Below are positions 31,440 to 43,262 of a stretch of 64,000 nt of DNA, one piece after another (within the stretch, counting starts at the first letter, position 1; each line of letters opens with the position of its first letter). The DNA is from Phylloscopus collybita. Lineage: Eukaryota; Chordata; Aves; Passeriformes; Phylloscopidae. The notes under the pieces were generated by a model, which did not search any database, was not told where the DNA came from, and worked only from the letters and a program-made list of their open reading frames with translations. Made by a program: the position numbers and the translations under genes. Location: assembly GCA_027886175.1 (NCBI GenBank), contig JAJNNQ010000077.1:2790001-2854000 (forward strand). Direction: 5' to 3'.

Positions 31440-32320
31440 TCAGGACTTGCTTGATCTTAATGAGCTCTGTGGTACATTTGATGCTGAGCCCTGGAACCTA
31501 AGGGCCTGAGAGGAGATTGCACAAACCTTTCCAGGAGTCCAAGTCAGAAGAAAAACCCAAAGTGTCTTGAGGCATTAATGGGTTGCATTGAGGTCCATCC
31601 CCAACACAGGTTCCTCATGGACTCCTTGGAAGAGAGAACTGGAGGCCAGGATTGCACAAAATCCTCTCAGAAATTCAGTGTGGGAAGGAAATTCCAATGC
31701 AACTTAAAAGCTTTGAGTATCTCAAAGTATTAATGAGCCCCAATGAGTGTCAGTGCAAAGATCCCAAGGGACTCATTAAAGCAAATAATTGGAAGACAGG
31801 ATCGCAAAAAAACTTCTCAGAGACTCAGCGCCAAAAAAAAGTACTTTAAGAAACTTTGAGTACCTTAAAGTATTAATGAGCCCCACTGAGTGTTTTTGCT
31901 GAGGAAGAATCCCAAGGGACTTTTTAAAGTAGATAATTGGGGGCCATGATTTCACATACTTCTCAGACTCAGTGACAAAAAAAGTTCTTTATGAAACTTT
32001 GAGTACCCTGAAGTATTAATGAGCCCCACTGAGTGTTTTTACTGACTAAGGATCCCAAGGGACTTGTTAAAGCAGATAATTTGGGCCAGGATTGCACAAT
32101 CTTTCTCACAGAATCAGATTTAAAGAGGAAACACCAAGTACCTTCAAATAACTGAAGTACCTTGAAGCATTAATGAGCCCCAGGGAGTGTTGTTACTGAC
32201 AAAGCCTCTCAAGGGACTAATTACAGCAGATAATTGGAGGCCATGATTGCACAGACCTCTCAGAAACTCCCAGGCAAAAGCCAAACCCAAAGTCCTTTGA
32301 AGAACCTGCAGTGCCTGGGA
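31440..32320 (+). repeat. 143-bp tandem satellite, copy A2
   Basis: Anchors at 31,711, 31,854 and 31,998 keep a period of 143-144 bp. Further units start at 32,151 and 32,306. It has one more unit than A1. It lies about 3.5 kb upstream of receptor 2. Confidence 0.87.
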
Positions 32321-33539
32321 GCATTCAGGAGCCCCCCAGGGCCATTCCTGACCAGGGCTCCCCAGGGACTCCTTCCAGCACATCCTTGAGGCCACTGGGC
32401 TGTCAGGGGGATGCTGAGGGCAGGACAAGGGGCTGAGAGTGCCCAGCCTTGCTGGGGCTGTGCCAGGAGGCCCCAGGGCCTCAGGACAAAGTGTCTCCTC
32501 CCAGCCCTTGGTGGCACAGACCCTGCTGTGCCCCAGGCCACCAAGACTTGGCTTCTCTTTGTCCCCTCCTGGCATCACTGCCTGCAGTTCTCTGCTCTAC
32601 CTGGGGACTGCGGACACTTTCTCTGTTGTTTCCCTCACTGGGACCCATTAAAACTTGCAGAAACTTTGGAGTTGGATTCTGACTTGGAGTTCTTGAGAGA
32701 TTTCTTCATCTCCCTCTCAGGGACTGATGTTCAGGGCCTCAGCACAGAGCCCCAAGAGGGTCATTAAAGTCCTTGTGCTTTGTCTGTGCTGCTGAGCTGG
32801 GCTGGGCTCCTGGCACAAAGGCAGCAGCTCCTGGCAACCAAGAAGAGCTTCAAAAGACATTTCTCCTGATGAGCAACTCTTTTCCCAGCCCAGCAGAGCT
32901 CACTCACAGCTCACTGGAGGAGAAATCCTCACAGCATTTGGAACAGTCACTCTCTGGCTGGGGGAAGATAAGCTGCAGTTCCTGCAGGGATCTCCTGAAG
33001 CTGCCACATCCCACATCTCTGAGACCCTTCCTGGAGCACTCTCTGAGCTGCTGCAGGGCAGGGATGTGGCCCTGGGGCAGGGCTGGTTTTCCCTGCTGCA
33101 GCAGCTGAGGCACAGCACAGGGCAGCTCCCTGTGCCAGGCTCTGCTGCAGGGCTGAGCAGCCGGGGCTGCAGCCAGGGCTGCCCAGGGCTGTCCTGCAGA
33201 GCAGGCTCCTGCAGCCCAGGGCTCTGTGCTGGCCCAGGGACTCTGCTGCCTGCCAGGGACAGCTCTCAGCCAGCCCTGGGAGCTGCTCCCAGCGCTGGGG
33301 AGAAGCTGTGGGGGGAAGGAGCCACCCTGAGCAGGGCAGGTGCTGCTGCTGAGAGGTGCTGTGTGGGGCAGGGCTGCTCCCAGCTCCACACCAGCCTGGG
33401 CACAGCTCTGGAGGACACTTCCCAAAAGAAGGTGAGCCTGGGATTGCTGTAAAGGTCAGGAGCTTTGCTGAGAGTGTTTTCAATTTCCTGCTTGGAGAAG
33501 GATGGGAGAGTTGGGGTGATGAGAAAACAATTTTTGCTT

Positions 33540-33770
33540 TTTATGCATTTTTCATATATTTGTAGCTCTGTAAACTGCTATTATATAATTATAAAACTAT
33601 AATGTTTAATTTACTCTATTTAACTACTATTGCATATCCTTAGTATAGTATACATACACTTATATACTATAGTATATATTTCATGGTATACATATATATA
33701 CGTAGATACATATAGTATATATATACTTATTTAAGTAAAATTCTTAATTAATTCTTGCATGTTTCCTACC
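33540..33770. repeat. AT-rich tract with TATAC/GTATA repeats
   Basis: Dense TATATAC and AGTATA motifs, nearly free of GC. The A3 copy at 47,090-47,320 differs in several short blocks, as expected for a fast-changing tract. Confidence 0.75.
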
Positions 33771-33829
33771 CTTTCTATTAAGTTTTAGAACAATAAGCTG
33801 ACCTTCTAATTACATTCCTGAACTACTCT

Positions 33830-34130
33830 GTAGGCTTATTATCAGGAAGATACTACAAAAAAGGACATTTTGGTTTTTCAACCAGAGTGTGAGCAGACAT
33901 AAAAAAGTGGGGCAAAGAAGCCCTTGGACCAACTCCAGTGGGTTGATCCAGAGATGTGTAACAGGGGCAACTGAATCTCCTATTGGATGTTCCTGTTAAA
34001 TATCCTAATTAATCAAACCTCAATGAATTCTTGAAATCAGGGGCCGGGTGTGCCCCATTCCCACTGGGACACCAGGAAGCTTCCAATAAAGGTCTGATTT
34101 TTACTTTACTGTGCTAACACTGCTACAAGG
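33830..34130 (+). repeat. Possible LTR fragment with AATAAA
   Basis: CACTGGGACACCAGGAAGC is followed by TTCCAATAAAGGTCTG and then a T run, an R-U5-like layout. Copy at 47,390-47,690. No termini or duplication found. Confidence 0.35.
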
Positions 34131-35780
34131 GTTATTTTTTTTTTTTTTTCCTCTCTTTTAATTATAGGCAACAGGAGTATGAAAGAAGCAGAACAGGAAT
34201 TGCAATCAAAGAACCACAGAACATTCTGAGTTGAAAGGGACACTCAGGATCATCAAAGGAATGTTTGAACATTTACAGAGACTCCAGCACTGTAACTTTG
34301 GGTGGTCAGTCTCTCTGCTGGGAGGCTCCTCAAGGGCCTTCAGCCCCTCCTCAGCCCTGGACAGCAGCAGCAGCAGCATCACCTTAGCAGGGCCCAGCAG
34401 GGCTCTCCTGAGCTGCCCTTGCCCAGCTGCAGACAGAGCCTGCCCCAGCCAGGGCCCTGCAGACAGGCAGGTTTCTGTAGGGCCGGGCCCAGGGCACAGA
34501 GGCTGGGATGGGCTCTGTCAGCGCTGGCAGGGACAAGGCTCCTCTCAGGAGGGGAATGTCCAGGCCCAGGGAGATGCTGAGGGAAGGAGAGGGGGCTGAA
34601 GAGAGCAGTGCTGGGGGCAGGAGGGCACTGTGGGTGTGTGGGAGGTGCCGTGCACAGCTGGGCATGGGAACACTGTCCTGAGTGCCCGGCTGTCTCTGCC
34701 CTGCCCTCCCAGGCACAGCCCCACCACATCTTCTCTTGGTTCTGCACTGCCCTGAGATTGTCCCTGTCATCTGGTGCTCTCAGGGAGGCTCTGGCATTTG
34801 CAGCAGCTGAGTCAGGCACTGCCCTTGGCATTGCTGCCAGGCAGCTGTGGCCATGGCCATGGGGTGTCCAAGCTTCCCTGGGACCTGTGGGGCTGTGGGC
34901 AGAGCAGTCCATTGGAAAGGGGAATGGGCTGAGCCCCCTCCCTGAGATCCCATAATGGGCACACCCAGGGATCTCCTTGCTGTGTCCTTGCAAGCTCTGA
35001 GCTGCCCTCCTGGATGCAAATCTGTGCCAGAGCCCCTGGGAGTTCCCTGAATGTGCCCCGGGGAAGTGCAGAGATGCCAGAGCTGAGGAAATGCTGCTGG
35101 GTTTGCCAAGGGAGCCGTGAGTGTCCTTGGCAGAAGGGAGTGCTGAGACCTTGCCCAGAGCCCTTTGGAGAGGGGGAGACTTTCAGGGATCCCTCTGCTC
35201 TGGGCAGGGTCTGGTTTATCCCAGGGTGACCCAGGAGTGTGACTGTGCTCTGACTGCAGCCAAAGCTGCAAACCCAGGGCAGTTGGGAACAAGCCCATCC
35301 AGCCCCTCAGCTTGCCCAAGGCACAGGGAATCCTTTGCCTCTCACATCTCTCAGTGGCAAACTCTGAGTGCAGCAGAAATGCCTGGGATTTCTGACCTCA
35401 GAGAACGAAGAATGATGTCTGGGCAGGAAAATAATGGATAAAATTCATTCCTGCTCTCCATGCCCTATAAATACAGAGTGCAGATGGCAGCAAGCCTGTC
35501 TGCATTAGCAGTGATTCCCCTGACAAATCCTGAATATCCAGCCTTGTCCCTCTGCCACAAGGCCACAAACCCAGGGCAGCAGGGCAGGGATGGCTTCTGG
35601 AGAGCCCCCACGCACAGGCCTGGCTGCTCCTGGCACAGTCAGACAGCACAAATGGAACTCGGGCAGGGACCTGGGTGAAGATTTTCCCAGAGCAGGAACA
35701 AGAGTGGGTTAGTCACAGTGAGAGAGTGGACAGGGAATGGCCCAGGTTTGGCTCCAAGCAGCCTCTGCTGACTTGTCCCT

Positions 35781-35800
35781 GTCCTTTCTCCATGAACAGG
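35781..35800 (+). promoter_or_regulatory. Probable 3' splice site before receptor 2
   Basis: GTCCTTTCTCCATGAACAG ends 22-23 bases before the start ATG, in the same place as in units A1 and A3. Confidence 0.5.
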
Positions 35801-35822
35801 TGCCCATGTGCAGCCAGAGCAA

Positions 35823-36755
35823 ATGTCCAACAGCAGCTCCATCAGCCACTTCCTCCTGCTGGCATTGGCAGACAGGCGGCAGCTGCAGCTCCTGCACTTC
35901 TGCCTCTTCCTGGGCATCTCCCTGGCTGCCCTCCTGGGCAACGGCCTCATCATCAGCGCCGTAGCCTGCGGCCACCACCTGCACAGCCCCATGTTCTTCT
36001 TCCTGCTCAACCTGGCCCTCACTGACCTGGGCTCCATCCTCACCACTGTCCCCAAAGCCATGCACAATTCCCTCTGGGACACCAGGAACATCTCCTACAA
36101 AGGATGTGCTGCACAGCTCTTTTTCTTTATTTTCTTTATGTCAGCAGAGGTTTCCCTTCTGACGGTCATGTGCTACGACCGCTACGTGTCCATCTGCAAA
36201 CCCCTGCACTACGGGACCCTCCTGGGCAGTAGAGCTTGTGCCCACATGGCAGCAGCTGCCTGGGCCAGTGGCTTCCTCTACTCACTGCTGCACACAGCCA
36301 ATACATTTTCCCTGCCCCTGTGCCATGGCAATGCCTTGGGCCAGTTCTTCTGTGAAATCCCACACATCCTCAAGCTCTCCTGCTCCAAATCCTACCTCAG
36401 GGAACTTGGGCTTCTTGCTGTAAGTTCATGTTTAGCTTTTGGCTGTTTTGTGTTCATTGTTTTCTCCTATGTGCAAATCTTCAGGGCTGTGCTGAGGATC
36501 CCCTCTGAGCAGGGACGGCACAAAGCCTTTTCCACCTGCCTCCCTCACTTGGCCGTGGTCTCTCTGTTCCTCAGCACTGGCACATTTTCTCACTTGAAAC
36601 CCTCCTCCATGTCCTCCCCATCCCTGGATTTGGCTCTGTCAGTTCTGTACTCAGTGGTGCCTCCAGTCCTGAACCCCCTCATCTACAGCCTGAGGAGCCA
36701 GGAGCTCAAGGCTGCAATGTGGACACTGATCACTGGACAATTTAAGAAACATTAA
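35823..36755 (+). CDS. Olfactory receptor 2, OR14-like (gamma-c type), intact
   Basis: 310 residues, no frameshift, same architecture as receptor 1: MSNSSS start, Gly-Asn in TM1, SPMFFF, MCYDRY, KAFSTC, NPLIY in TM7. Residues 1-70 are identical to receptor 1. TM3 differs strongly (LFFFIFFMSAEV against VFFFAFFIGAEF), as do TM5 (LLAVSSCLAF) and loop 3. The usual Asn of the NPLIYSLRN motif is Ser here (SLRSQE), a small departure at the start of the C-terminal tail. It ends KKH. It should act as an odorant GPCR in olfactory neurons; ligand unknown. The concentrated changes in the binding region suggest a different odorant range from its neighbours. Confidence 0.96.
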   Translation: MSNSSSISHFLLLALADRRQLQLLHFCLFLGISLAALLGNGLIISAVACGHHLHSPMFFFLLNLALTDLGSILTTVPKAMHNSLWDTRNISYKGCAAQLFFFIFFMSAEVSLLTVMCYDRYVSICKPLHYGTLLGSRACAHMAAAAWASGFLYSLLHTANTFSLPLCHGNALGQFFCEIPHILKLSCSKSYLRELGLLAVSSCLAFGCFVFIVFSYVQIFRAVLRIPSEQGRHKAFSTCLPHLAVVSLFLSTGTFSHLKPSSMSSPSLDLALSVLYSVVPPVLNPLIYSLRSQELKAAMWTLITGQFKKH

Positions 36756-36785
36756 ACTGCTGGCCAGCTTCTGCAAATCATTTGA

Positions 36786-36791
36786 AATAAA
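36786..36791 (+). terminator. Polyadenylation signal AATAAA, receptor 2
   Basis: Hexamer 31 bases after the stop codon, matching receptors 1 and 3. Confidence 0.7.
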
Positions 36792-37029
36792 AGTCATTTT
36801 TGATAGTTCTTGTTGGATTGGTTGTGTTTTTAGGGATCTTTTCCCCTTTCTTTTAGTTTATCAGAATTATCCACAATGAAAGACCATTGTTTGTGCCATT
36901 TCTCATTTTGATTTTCTCAACCTTCGCTGTGGTTCCTGACTGTGTCAAGGAGTTCCTGTGCTCTCAGTGACTCTAAATGAACTAAAGGATCTCCCAGCAA
37001 TGTTTTCACCAGAGATCCCCCTTTTGTTC

Positions 37030-38330
37030 CCTTCTCTGGAGCTGCAGCAGCAATGTCTGTGTGCAGAGCTGGGGGCAGGGCAGGGGTGGCACATCAGCTC
37101 TGCTCCTCCTGGCCACACCATTCCTGATCCAGGCCAGGAGCCATTGGCCTTCTTGGCCCCCTGGGAACACTGCTGCCTCATGTCCAGCCTGCTGTCCAGC
37201 AGTGCCCCAGGTCCCTTTCTGCCTGGCTGCTGTCCAGCCACTCTGTCCCCAGCCTGTAGCATTGCAGGGGTTGTTGTGGCCAAAGTGCAGGAGCCGGCCC
37301 TTGGTCTTGTTCAACCTGACATTGTTGGATTTGGGTCCTGGATCCAGCCTGTCCAGGGCCCTGTGCAGAGCCCTCCTACCCTCCAGCAGATCCACAATCA
37401 CACCCAGCTTGGTGTCGTCTGCCAATTTGCTGATGCTGGACTCAATCTCCTCATCCAGATCATCAATGCAGATCTTGAAATCCACGCTGGCTGGGGCTGA
37501 TCCCTCAGCCATCCTGTGGGTGCCCTGTGATGGCACTCAAGGTGATCTGTTCCATCACCTGGCCAGGCACCGAGGTCAGGCTGACAGGCCTGGAGTTCCC
37601 CAGATCCTTCTTCCAGCCCTTCTTGGGGATACGCTCACATTGGCACCTCCAGTCCTCTGGGACTTCGCTGGTGAGCCAGGACTGATGAGAAATGATGGAG
37701 AGCAGCTTGGGGAGCTCATCCAGCAGCTCCCTCATGCCCCTGGGATGGATCCCATCTGGTCCCAGAGACACCTGTGAGCATCTGAGTAGCTCAGTGGGTC
37801 AGCAGCTGCTTCCTCCTGGATGACAGGGGGGCTCTTCTGCTCCCTGTCCCCATCTACCAGCTCAGGAGAACACTTGTCCTGAGGACAACCTGTCTGATTG
37901 TTGAAAACTGAGGCAAAAAGGTATAAGTACCTCAGCCTTTTCCTCCTATTTGGTAACCATATCACCCCAATAAGGAATGGAGGTTTTCTTTACGCCTCCT
38001 TTTTCTATTAACATATTGATAAATTCATTTTTATTATCTTTCACATAAGCAGCCAGATTAAGTCCTAACTGAGCTTTCACCTCTCTAATTTTCTTTCTGC
38101 ATGACCCAACAACATCCTTAAATATTTCCTGAGTTGCCTTGCCCTCTGTCTAAAGGGGATGCACCCTCTTTTTTCTCCCTCAGCTCCTGCAAAAGCTCCA
38201 TGCCTATAAAGGCCATTCATTTTTCTCACTGGCTTCTCTTTGGGCTCACAGCCTGCTCCTGTTTCTTCATAATCTATTTCTTGAGATGTGTCCATCCTTC
38301 CTGGAATTTTTTTCTTTTTTTTTAAGGGCT
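37030..38330 (-). repeat. CR1 LINE, internal ORF2 part, A2
   Basis: Minus-strand frames read VDGDREQKSPPVIQEEA, then [34 protein letters not shown] and, after a shift, [12 protein letters not shown], where LADD stands for the [YF]ADD active site of CR1 RT. Upstream (38,040-38,300) is further CR1 ORF2 sequence (LNLAAYVKDNKNEF). Several stops; inactive. It lies antisense, 0.3 kb after the receptor gene. Confidence 0.88.
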
Positions 38331-39864
38331 GTTTCCTTTAAAAAAATTAGTACCTTTTCTGGCACTCTCCAAATCTGCATCTTGAACAGGCCAAAGTGAG
38401 CTCTCTGACAGTCCACTGCAGAAGTTTTATTTGATTTTATTCTTTCACACAGTATTTAAAAACTCAATCATTTCATGGTCTCTGTACCCAAAACAGCCTC
38501 TGACCACCACTGATCTCCCAACAGCCCTTCTGTGTTTGTGAACAGCAGGAGACAGAGCTTGCCTTGGCAGTGAAAGGAGAAGGGAACATCCCCAAAGTGC
38601 CACTTGGAAGGTTCAGCCTGGAGCTGAGGTAGAAGAAAAGTCCCTGCCAGGGTAGAATTTTGGTGCAGGAGGTGTCCCAGCATGAGCCTGGGCCCTGCCC
38701 TGGCTCTGTGTGCCAGGAGCCGGCAGCGCTGGGTGCAGGGAGCCCAGGGAGGGCAGAGAAATGCTGGGCTGAGAAATGCTGGGGGGACAGCGAGATGGGC
38801 GTGTGCAGCCGGCCAGGGCACAGCAGCAGCAGCAGGCACAGGGGGCACAGGCTGCAGGAGAGATGGCCAAGGGCTGGGCAGGGCTGGCAGGGCCACAGGC
38901 ACCCAGGCCTTTGTCCCCTGGGCTCTGCCAGCGCCTCTGCAGGCCCCACAGAAGGAACTTTCCTTGCAGGACCTGCACTTGGCTTCTGCCTGGCCCCTCC
39001 CTCAGCAGGCTGGCAGGACTTGCAGCTTTAGGACATTTGTCCTTGCTGCCCCTGCCATCCCCCTGCCCCACCAACAGCCCCCAGCCAGCCGCGAGGGACA
39101 GGCCCTGCTGTGCCAGGCCTGGGCTCAGGCCTTGGCCTTTCTGCTCCCTCCAGCCAGCCCAGGCCTTGCTCAGCATTGCAGTCCCTGCTCACAGCGTTGG
39201 GCTCCCTGCAATCCTGGCCTCAAGGAGCTGCTCTCAGCAGTGCCTGGGCAGCCTTTGGCACTCCCTGCCCTCACTGGGGCCCAGGGATGCTCCAAGGGAC
39301 TTGGAGTTTTGCTTCTGACACCTTCAGCATCTTCTTCAACCTTCTCTCAGTGCCTGGGGGTCCTGGACTCAGCCCCAAATTCACCATGGGGCTGATGAAA
39401 ATACAGAAAGCCCTCAGGAGCTCTTTCTATTCTTTCAAATGTCTTTGAGTCTCCAGGGCTTATGCAGCTGACTGGAGTCAGTTTGAAGTCCTGTGAAGGA
39501 GGGAGATTTGAAAGTGCACCTTATGAATTTTTCGTTTTTTAATAAAGCATTTCCTATTTTCCAGATCAGTAAAGAGTGGATAGAAACATTCCCCAAGGGA
39601 TCCTGATGCTCAGTGTCTCCTTAGGAGATTTAGGCACAGAGAAGAATGAGCCCCTTGCAGGCTGACCCTGTTTGACAAGCTGCTCCTCACCCCAACCTCA
39701 CCATGTCTGACATTGCCCACCTGGCACTGACATCCCTGGGCCCTGCAGCACAACCTTGTCCCCTGAGCTCTGCAGCTGCCTGTCCCAGCCCATTGCACCA
39801 TGTCCCACCTGCTCTCCTCAGGCCTCGGCCTGCACACAGGCCCAGGAGAAGTTTTCCTCTTGGT
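38331..39864 (+). other. GC-rich tail of A2
   Basis: Non-coding. Matches 51,911-53,396, and from 38,860 also 10,890-11,893. It stops at TTCCTCTTGGT, immediately before the lone LTR. Confidence 0.55.
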
Positions 39865-40570
39865 TGAAAGAAATTAGCCCCAGGTTATGCACTCCCGAGT
39901 TGTACTGTTACACTGTTTAGCTGTAAAATTAAAGTTGCACTGTTACTTGCCTGTTTTAAACCGTTCATGTTGAATCTGTACCCTAAATTTCTGCTCGTTA
40001 TGTCCAAGTTCTGTACCCTTTCTCCCTAAATCCTGGGCTTTCCCCTCTCCATCGAAAGCCCGCACACCGCTGCCTAGTAGTCCCTCCCTGCTGCTTCCTG
40101 CTGCTCCCTGCCGCCTGCCGTCGAGCTGTGGGCCCCGCCCAATATGAAGATCAGGGAACTCCCATGGTGCCTGGCTGCGACCAGGAGTCCAGTTGGAGCT
40201 AGAAAAGCCCCTGAGACAGCGAGCCAACACAGAAACTGGACCTAAGAAGGACAAAACTGTGCGAGGCACATGTCTAGCTACCTGCAGGCAGCAGGTATTC
40301 TTTTGTTACTTTCTCGCCATGACCTGAAAGGAACTGGAGAGAGGTGACCCCCCTGGACCACACGAGCCAAAGTGATTCTATTGGAACCCCCGTGAGGAAG
40401 GAATCCCGACTCTGCAGCAGCACCAGCAGCAGCAGATTCGACTGCACCTCCTCCTCCGTGGTGTCTACAGGGAGCAGCGGCGGCGTGCGCGGCCCCCGGG
40501 CCCCCTACCCAGAGCTGATTTCTAATAAAGGCCTTTTTAAAGGAGCTGGTCTCCTGGCCCATTTATAACA
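39865..40570 (+). repeat. Lone LTR at the A2/B2 joint
   Basis: 706 bp, starting TGAAAGAAATTAGCCCC and ending ATTTATAACA, the same family as the young provirus but in + orientation and clearly more diverged (interrupted CAG run near 40,416). Left flank is TTGGT and right flank AGGAC, so there is no target duplication. The left flank belongs to module A and the right to module B. Confidence 0.93.
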
Positions 40571-42800
40571 AGGACCACTTGGCAGATCCTGCTGCAAGAA
40601 AAGCCCCAGGCCAGCCCCAGCAGAGGGAAGTGCTCGGGCACAAGTGCAGAGTGCCGTGCTGGGAGCTGTGCCAGGGAGAGCCTGAGGCACCAAAGGCCCC
40701 TGGGCAGCAGCAGCTGCTTCCAGGCCATGGCCAGAAGCCTCCCTTGGCCACCTGGCCTGGTGGCCACCAGTGCAGAGCTGCTGGCTCAGGGCTCATTTCT
40801 GCCTGGGCTCTGCCCCAGCCCACAGAGTGTCAGCTCAGCCCTGACTCTGGCACAGCCCCTGGGCCTGAGCCCTGCAGAGCCTCAAGGTCACCTGTGCCAG
40901 CCTGGTGCCCATCCCTGGCTCTGGCACTGTCACTTCTGTGCTGGCTGCTGCCTCCAACACTGAACCCCCTCATCCACAGCCTGAGGAACCAGGAGCTGGA
41001 GGATGCCCTGAGGAATATGACCACTCTGTGCTTTTCAGAAACAATCAGGTGCCTCTTTGTATCTGCACAGCATTCAGAATGGAACTCATTCCAGGCTAAT
41101 ACTGCGCTCACAGAGTGAGCACATTGTGCCATGTGTCTTGTTTCTTATTATATTTCATGAGATATATTTTCCTTTTGTTTTTGGTTTTTTATTTTTTTTC
41201 TATTTTCCATAAAGGGATACCATTAGTCCCAGTATTGCTACATCAGTATCTACACTGCCTGTGTCAAGCACAGTAAGGAGCCCTGATCACTGTGAATTTC
41301 TCTAAAATAAATTCCTGCTCTGTCCTGGGTGCCCAAGATGTTCCCTCAGCCCCTCTCTGTCTCTGCAGGGCCAGTGCCTGTGAGCAGAGGTGCAGGGCAG
41401 AGACTCCCAGCCCAGCAGCACAGCCAGGGACAATGGCCCTGGCTCTTCCCACAGCTGCTCTTCCCAACTGCAGCCTCTCCTTCCCAGCCCTTCTGTGGCT
41501 GTCAGGCCGCAGGGCTGTGGCAGCTTGGTCACTGTCCTGCTGCGTGTGTGTACTGTGAGCACAGGCAGGGCCAGGCCATGGGCACTGCTGGGACACAGCT
41601 GGGCTCCAGCACAGCAGCTCCAGCAGCAAAGGGCATCATCTCCTGAGGGCAGCCCAGGAAGCCTTTGCTCTCCCTGCACAGTCCCTCTCAGGAACAGGCC
41701 CAAGGAACAGACTCTGAAGAGGCTTCTTGTGTTCCTTCTTCTCCCAGGGCTCCCTGGGATGAGATCAGGGTCCCAGGGTGGCCTTCAGGGGACTCAGGTC
41801 TGGATCAGGCTCTGCTTGTACGTGGCCAGGACCCCATCAGATGGTGAAGGGTCTGTGCTGATCCTTCTTGGGGCTGTGCAGCTTGTGCCAGGGCTGATGG
41901 CAGGGGAATGTTTGTCTGGAGGGCCTGGGGAGCTGCCAGGAGAGCACAGGGCACCTGCAGGGACAGTGTGTGCCAGGGAGCAGCAGGGAGTGGAGCTCCC
42001 TGGGCACAGCCCTGGCCAGGGTGGGGTCAGCCTGAGATCAAGGACTGAATGTCTGCTGTGAGCCAGGAGAGCTCTGCAGCCCCAGGGGACACAGCAGGCC
42101 CAGGGAAAGGAGTCTGGGCACTGAGTGCTCTGAGCCTCAGGGAACTTCCCCAGGAGGATGCAGGGCAGCCCCAAGGCCACAGGGCAGCCCTTGAACAATG
42201 CAGGCACCTCTGAGCACCTCCATAGCCCCAGCAGAGCCTGTGTGGGAGGGGTCAGTGCAGGGAGCACCAGCAGCTGCCTCTGTCTCCCAGCCTGAGCAGC
42301 AGAGCCCAGCAGAGGCAGCCCAGGGCCCCGGGCAGCACAGCCCCCATGCTCTGCAGAGCAGCAGCCCCAGCTCGGGGCTGTGGGCAGCAGGGCAGGGGCT
42401 GCAGCAATGGCTGCTCAGGCCAGCACAGACGTGCTCCCCTGGGAAAGGCTCTGGGGGCAGCTGGCATGTGCCAGGAGCAGAGCAGGAGCCCCTGGATGTG
42501 CAGAAGAGCCCTGGCAAGAGGCTGCCCTGTCCCTGGGGCAGCAGGAGCTGCCCGAGGAGCCCCAGGGCCAACTCTCTGCTGCTGTGCTGGGCAGCAGGGC
42601 TGGCCCTGGGGCTGCAGGAGCTGCCAAACTGAGCATCTCCTGAGCATTCCAGACACAGAATCACCATCCCTGACCTCCAGTGCCTCCAGTTCCTGCTGCA
42701 GGGCCAGCCTTGCTCCCTTGCTCTGCTGGGCTGGGGCAGAGTTGTGGAGAGGCTGGACTGGGCAGTGCCAGGGAGAGGAAAACAATGGACCCTTGGTTAC
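40571..42800 (+). repeat. Module B2 (with the empty proviral site)
   Basis: Matches 20,358-22,086 joined to 29,116-30,010. At 41,891-41,910 GGGCTGATGG runs directly into CAGGGGAATG, the uninterrupted form of the site split by the provirus. The microsatellite of B1 is here only a short T-rich stretch (41,150-41,205). Confidence 0.9.
40907..41045 (+). pseudogene. Olfactory receptor TM7 relic, copy B2
   Basis: Same 45-codon remnant as at 20,694, with NPLIHSLRNQE, essentially identical to B1. Upstream receptor sequence is absent. Confidence 0.8.
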
Positions 42801-43262
42801 ATGAGTCCCCACAGAATGGTCTCCATGGTCCCATGAGGCCCTGCAGTGTCACAGTGGCCCCGAGGTTCCAGGGATCCCGTAGGGTCAGAATGGTCTCCTT
42901 GGTTCTGCAGGGTCACAATGGCCCCGTGGTTCCCCCCCACAGTGTCACAGTGCACTCCTTGGTTCCATGGAGCCCCACAGTGTCACTGAGGTCCCCTGTT
43001 TCCCCACAGTGTCACAGTGCACTCTTTGGTTCCATGGAGCCCCACAGTGTCACTGAGGTGCCCTGGTTCCCCAGAGTGTCACAGTGCACTCCTAGGTTCC
43101 ATGGAGCCCCACAGTGTCACTGAGGTCCCCTGGTTCCCCAGAGTGTCACAGTGCACTCCTTGGTTCCATGCAGCCCCACAGTGTCACTGAGGTCCCCTGG
43201 TTCCACCAGGCCCTGCAGTGTCACAAGGCACCTTTGGTTCTGTGGGGCCCACAGTGTCTGTG
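42800..43262 (-). repeat. 37-bp minisatellite, reverse orientation, expanded
   Basis: The same units as at 30,010-30,290, with about four to five additional longer repeats. TTCCATGGAGCCCCACAG recurs near 42,963, 43,030, 43,097 and (variant) 43,164, i.e. a 67-bp higher-order period. Confidence 0.85.

Larger units (their letters stand above)
32321..35796 (+). other. Spacer upstream of receptor 2
   Basis: Homologous to 7,036-9,300 and 45,870-49,340. It contains the recurring 118-codon frame (32,411-32,767), a GC-rich block (33,000-33,430), an AT-rich tract (33,540-33,770) and an LTR-like fragment. A CAG run of five units at 34,361-34,375 has six units in A3. No gene called. Confidence 0.5.
30446..39864 (+). 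repeat. Duplicated receptor unit A2
   Basis: Matches 43,989-53,396 (A3) almost base for base at an offset near 13,543 throughout. It ends abruptly at 39,864, where the lone LTR begins. It contains a CR1 3' fragment, 143-bp satellite, AT-rich tract, LTR-like fragment, receptor 2 and a longer CR1. Confidence 0.9.
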
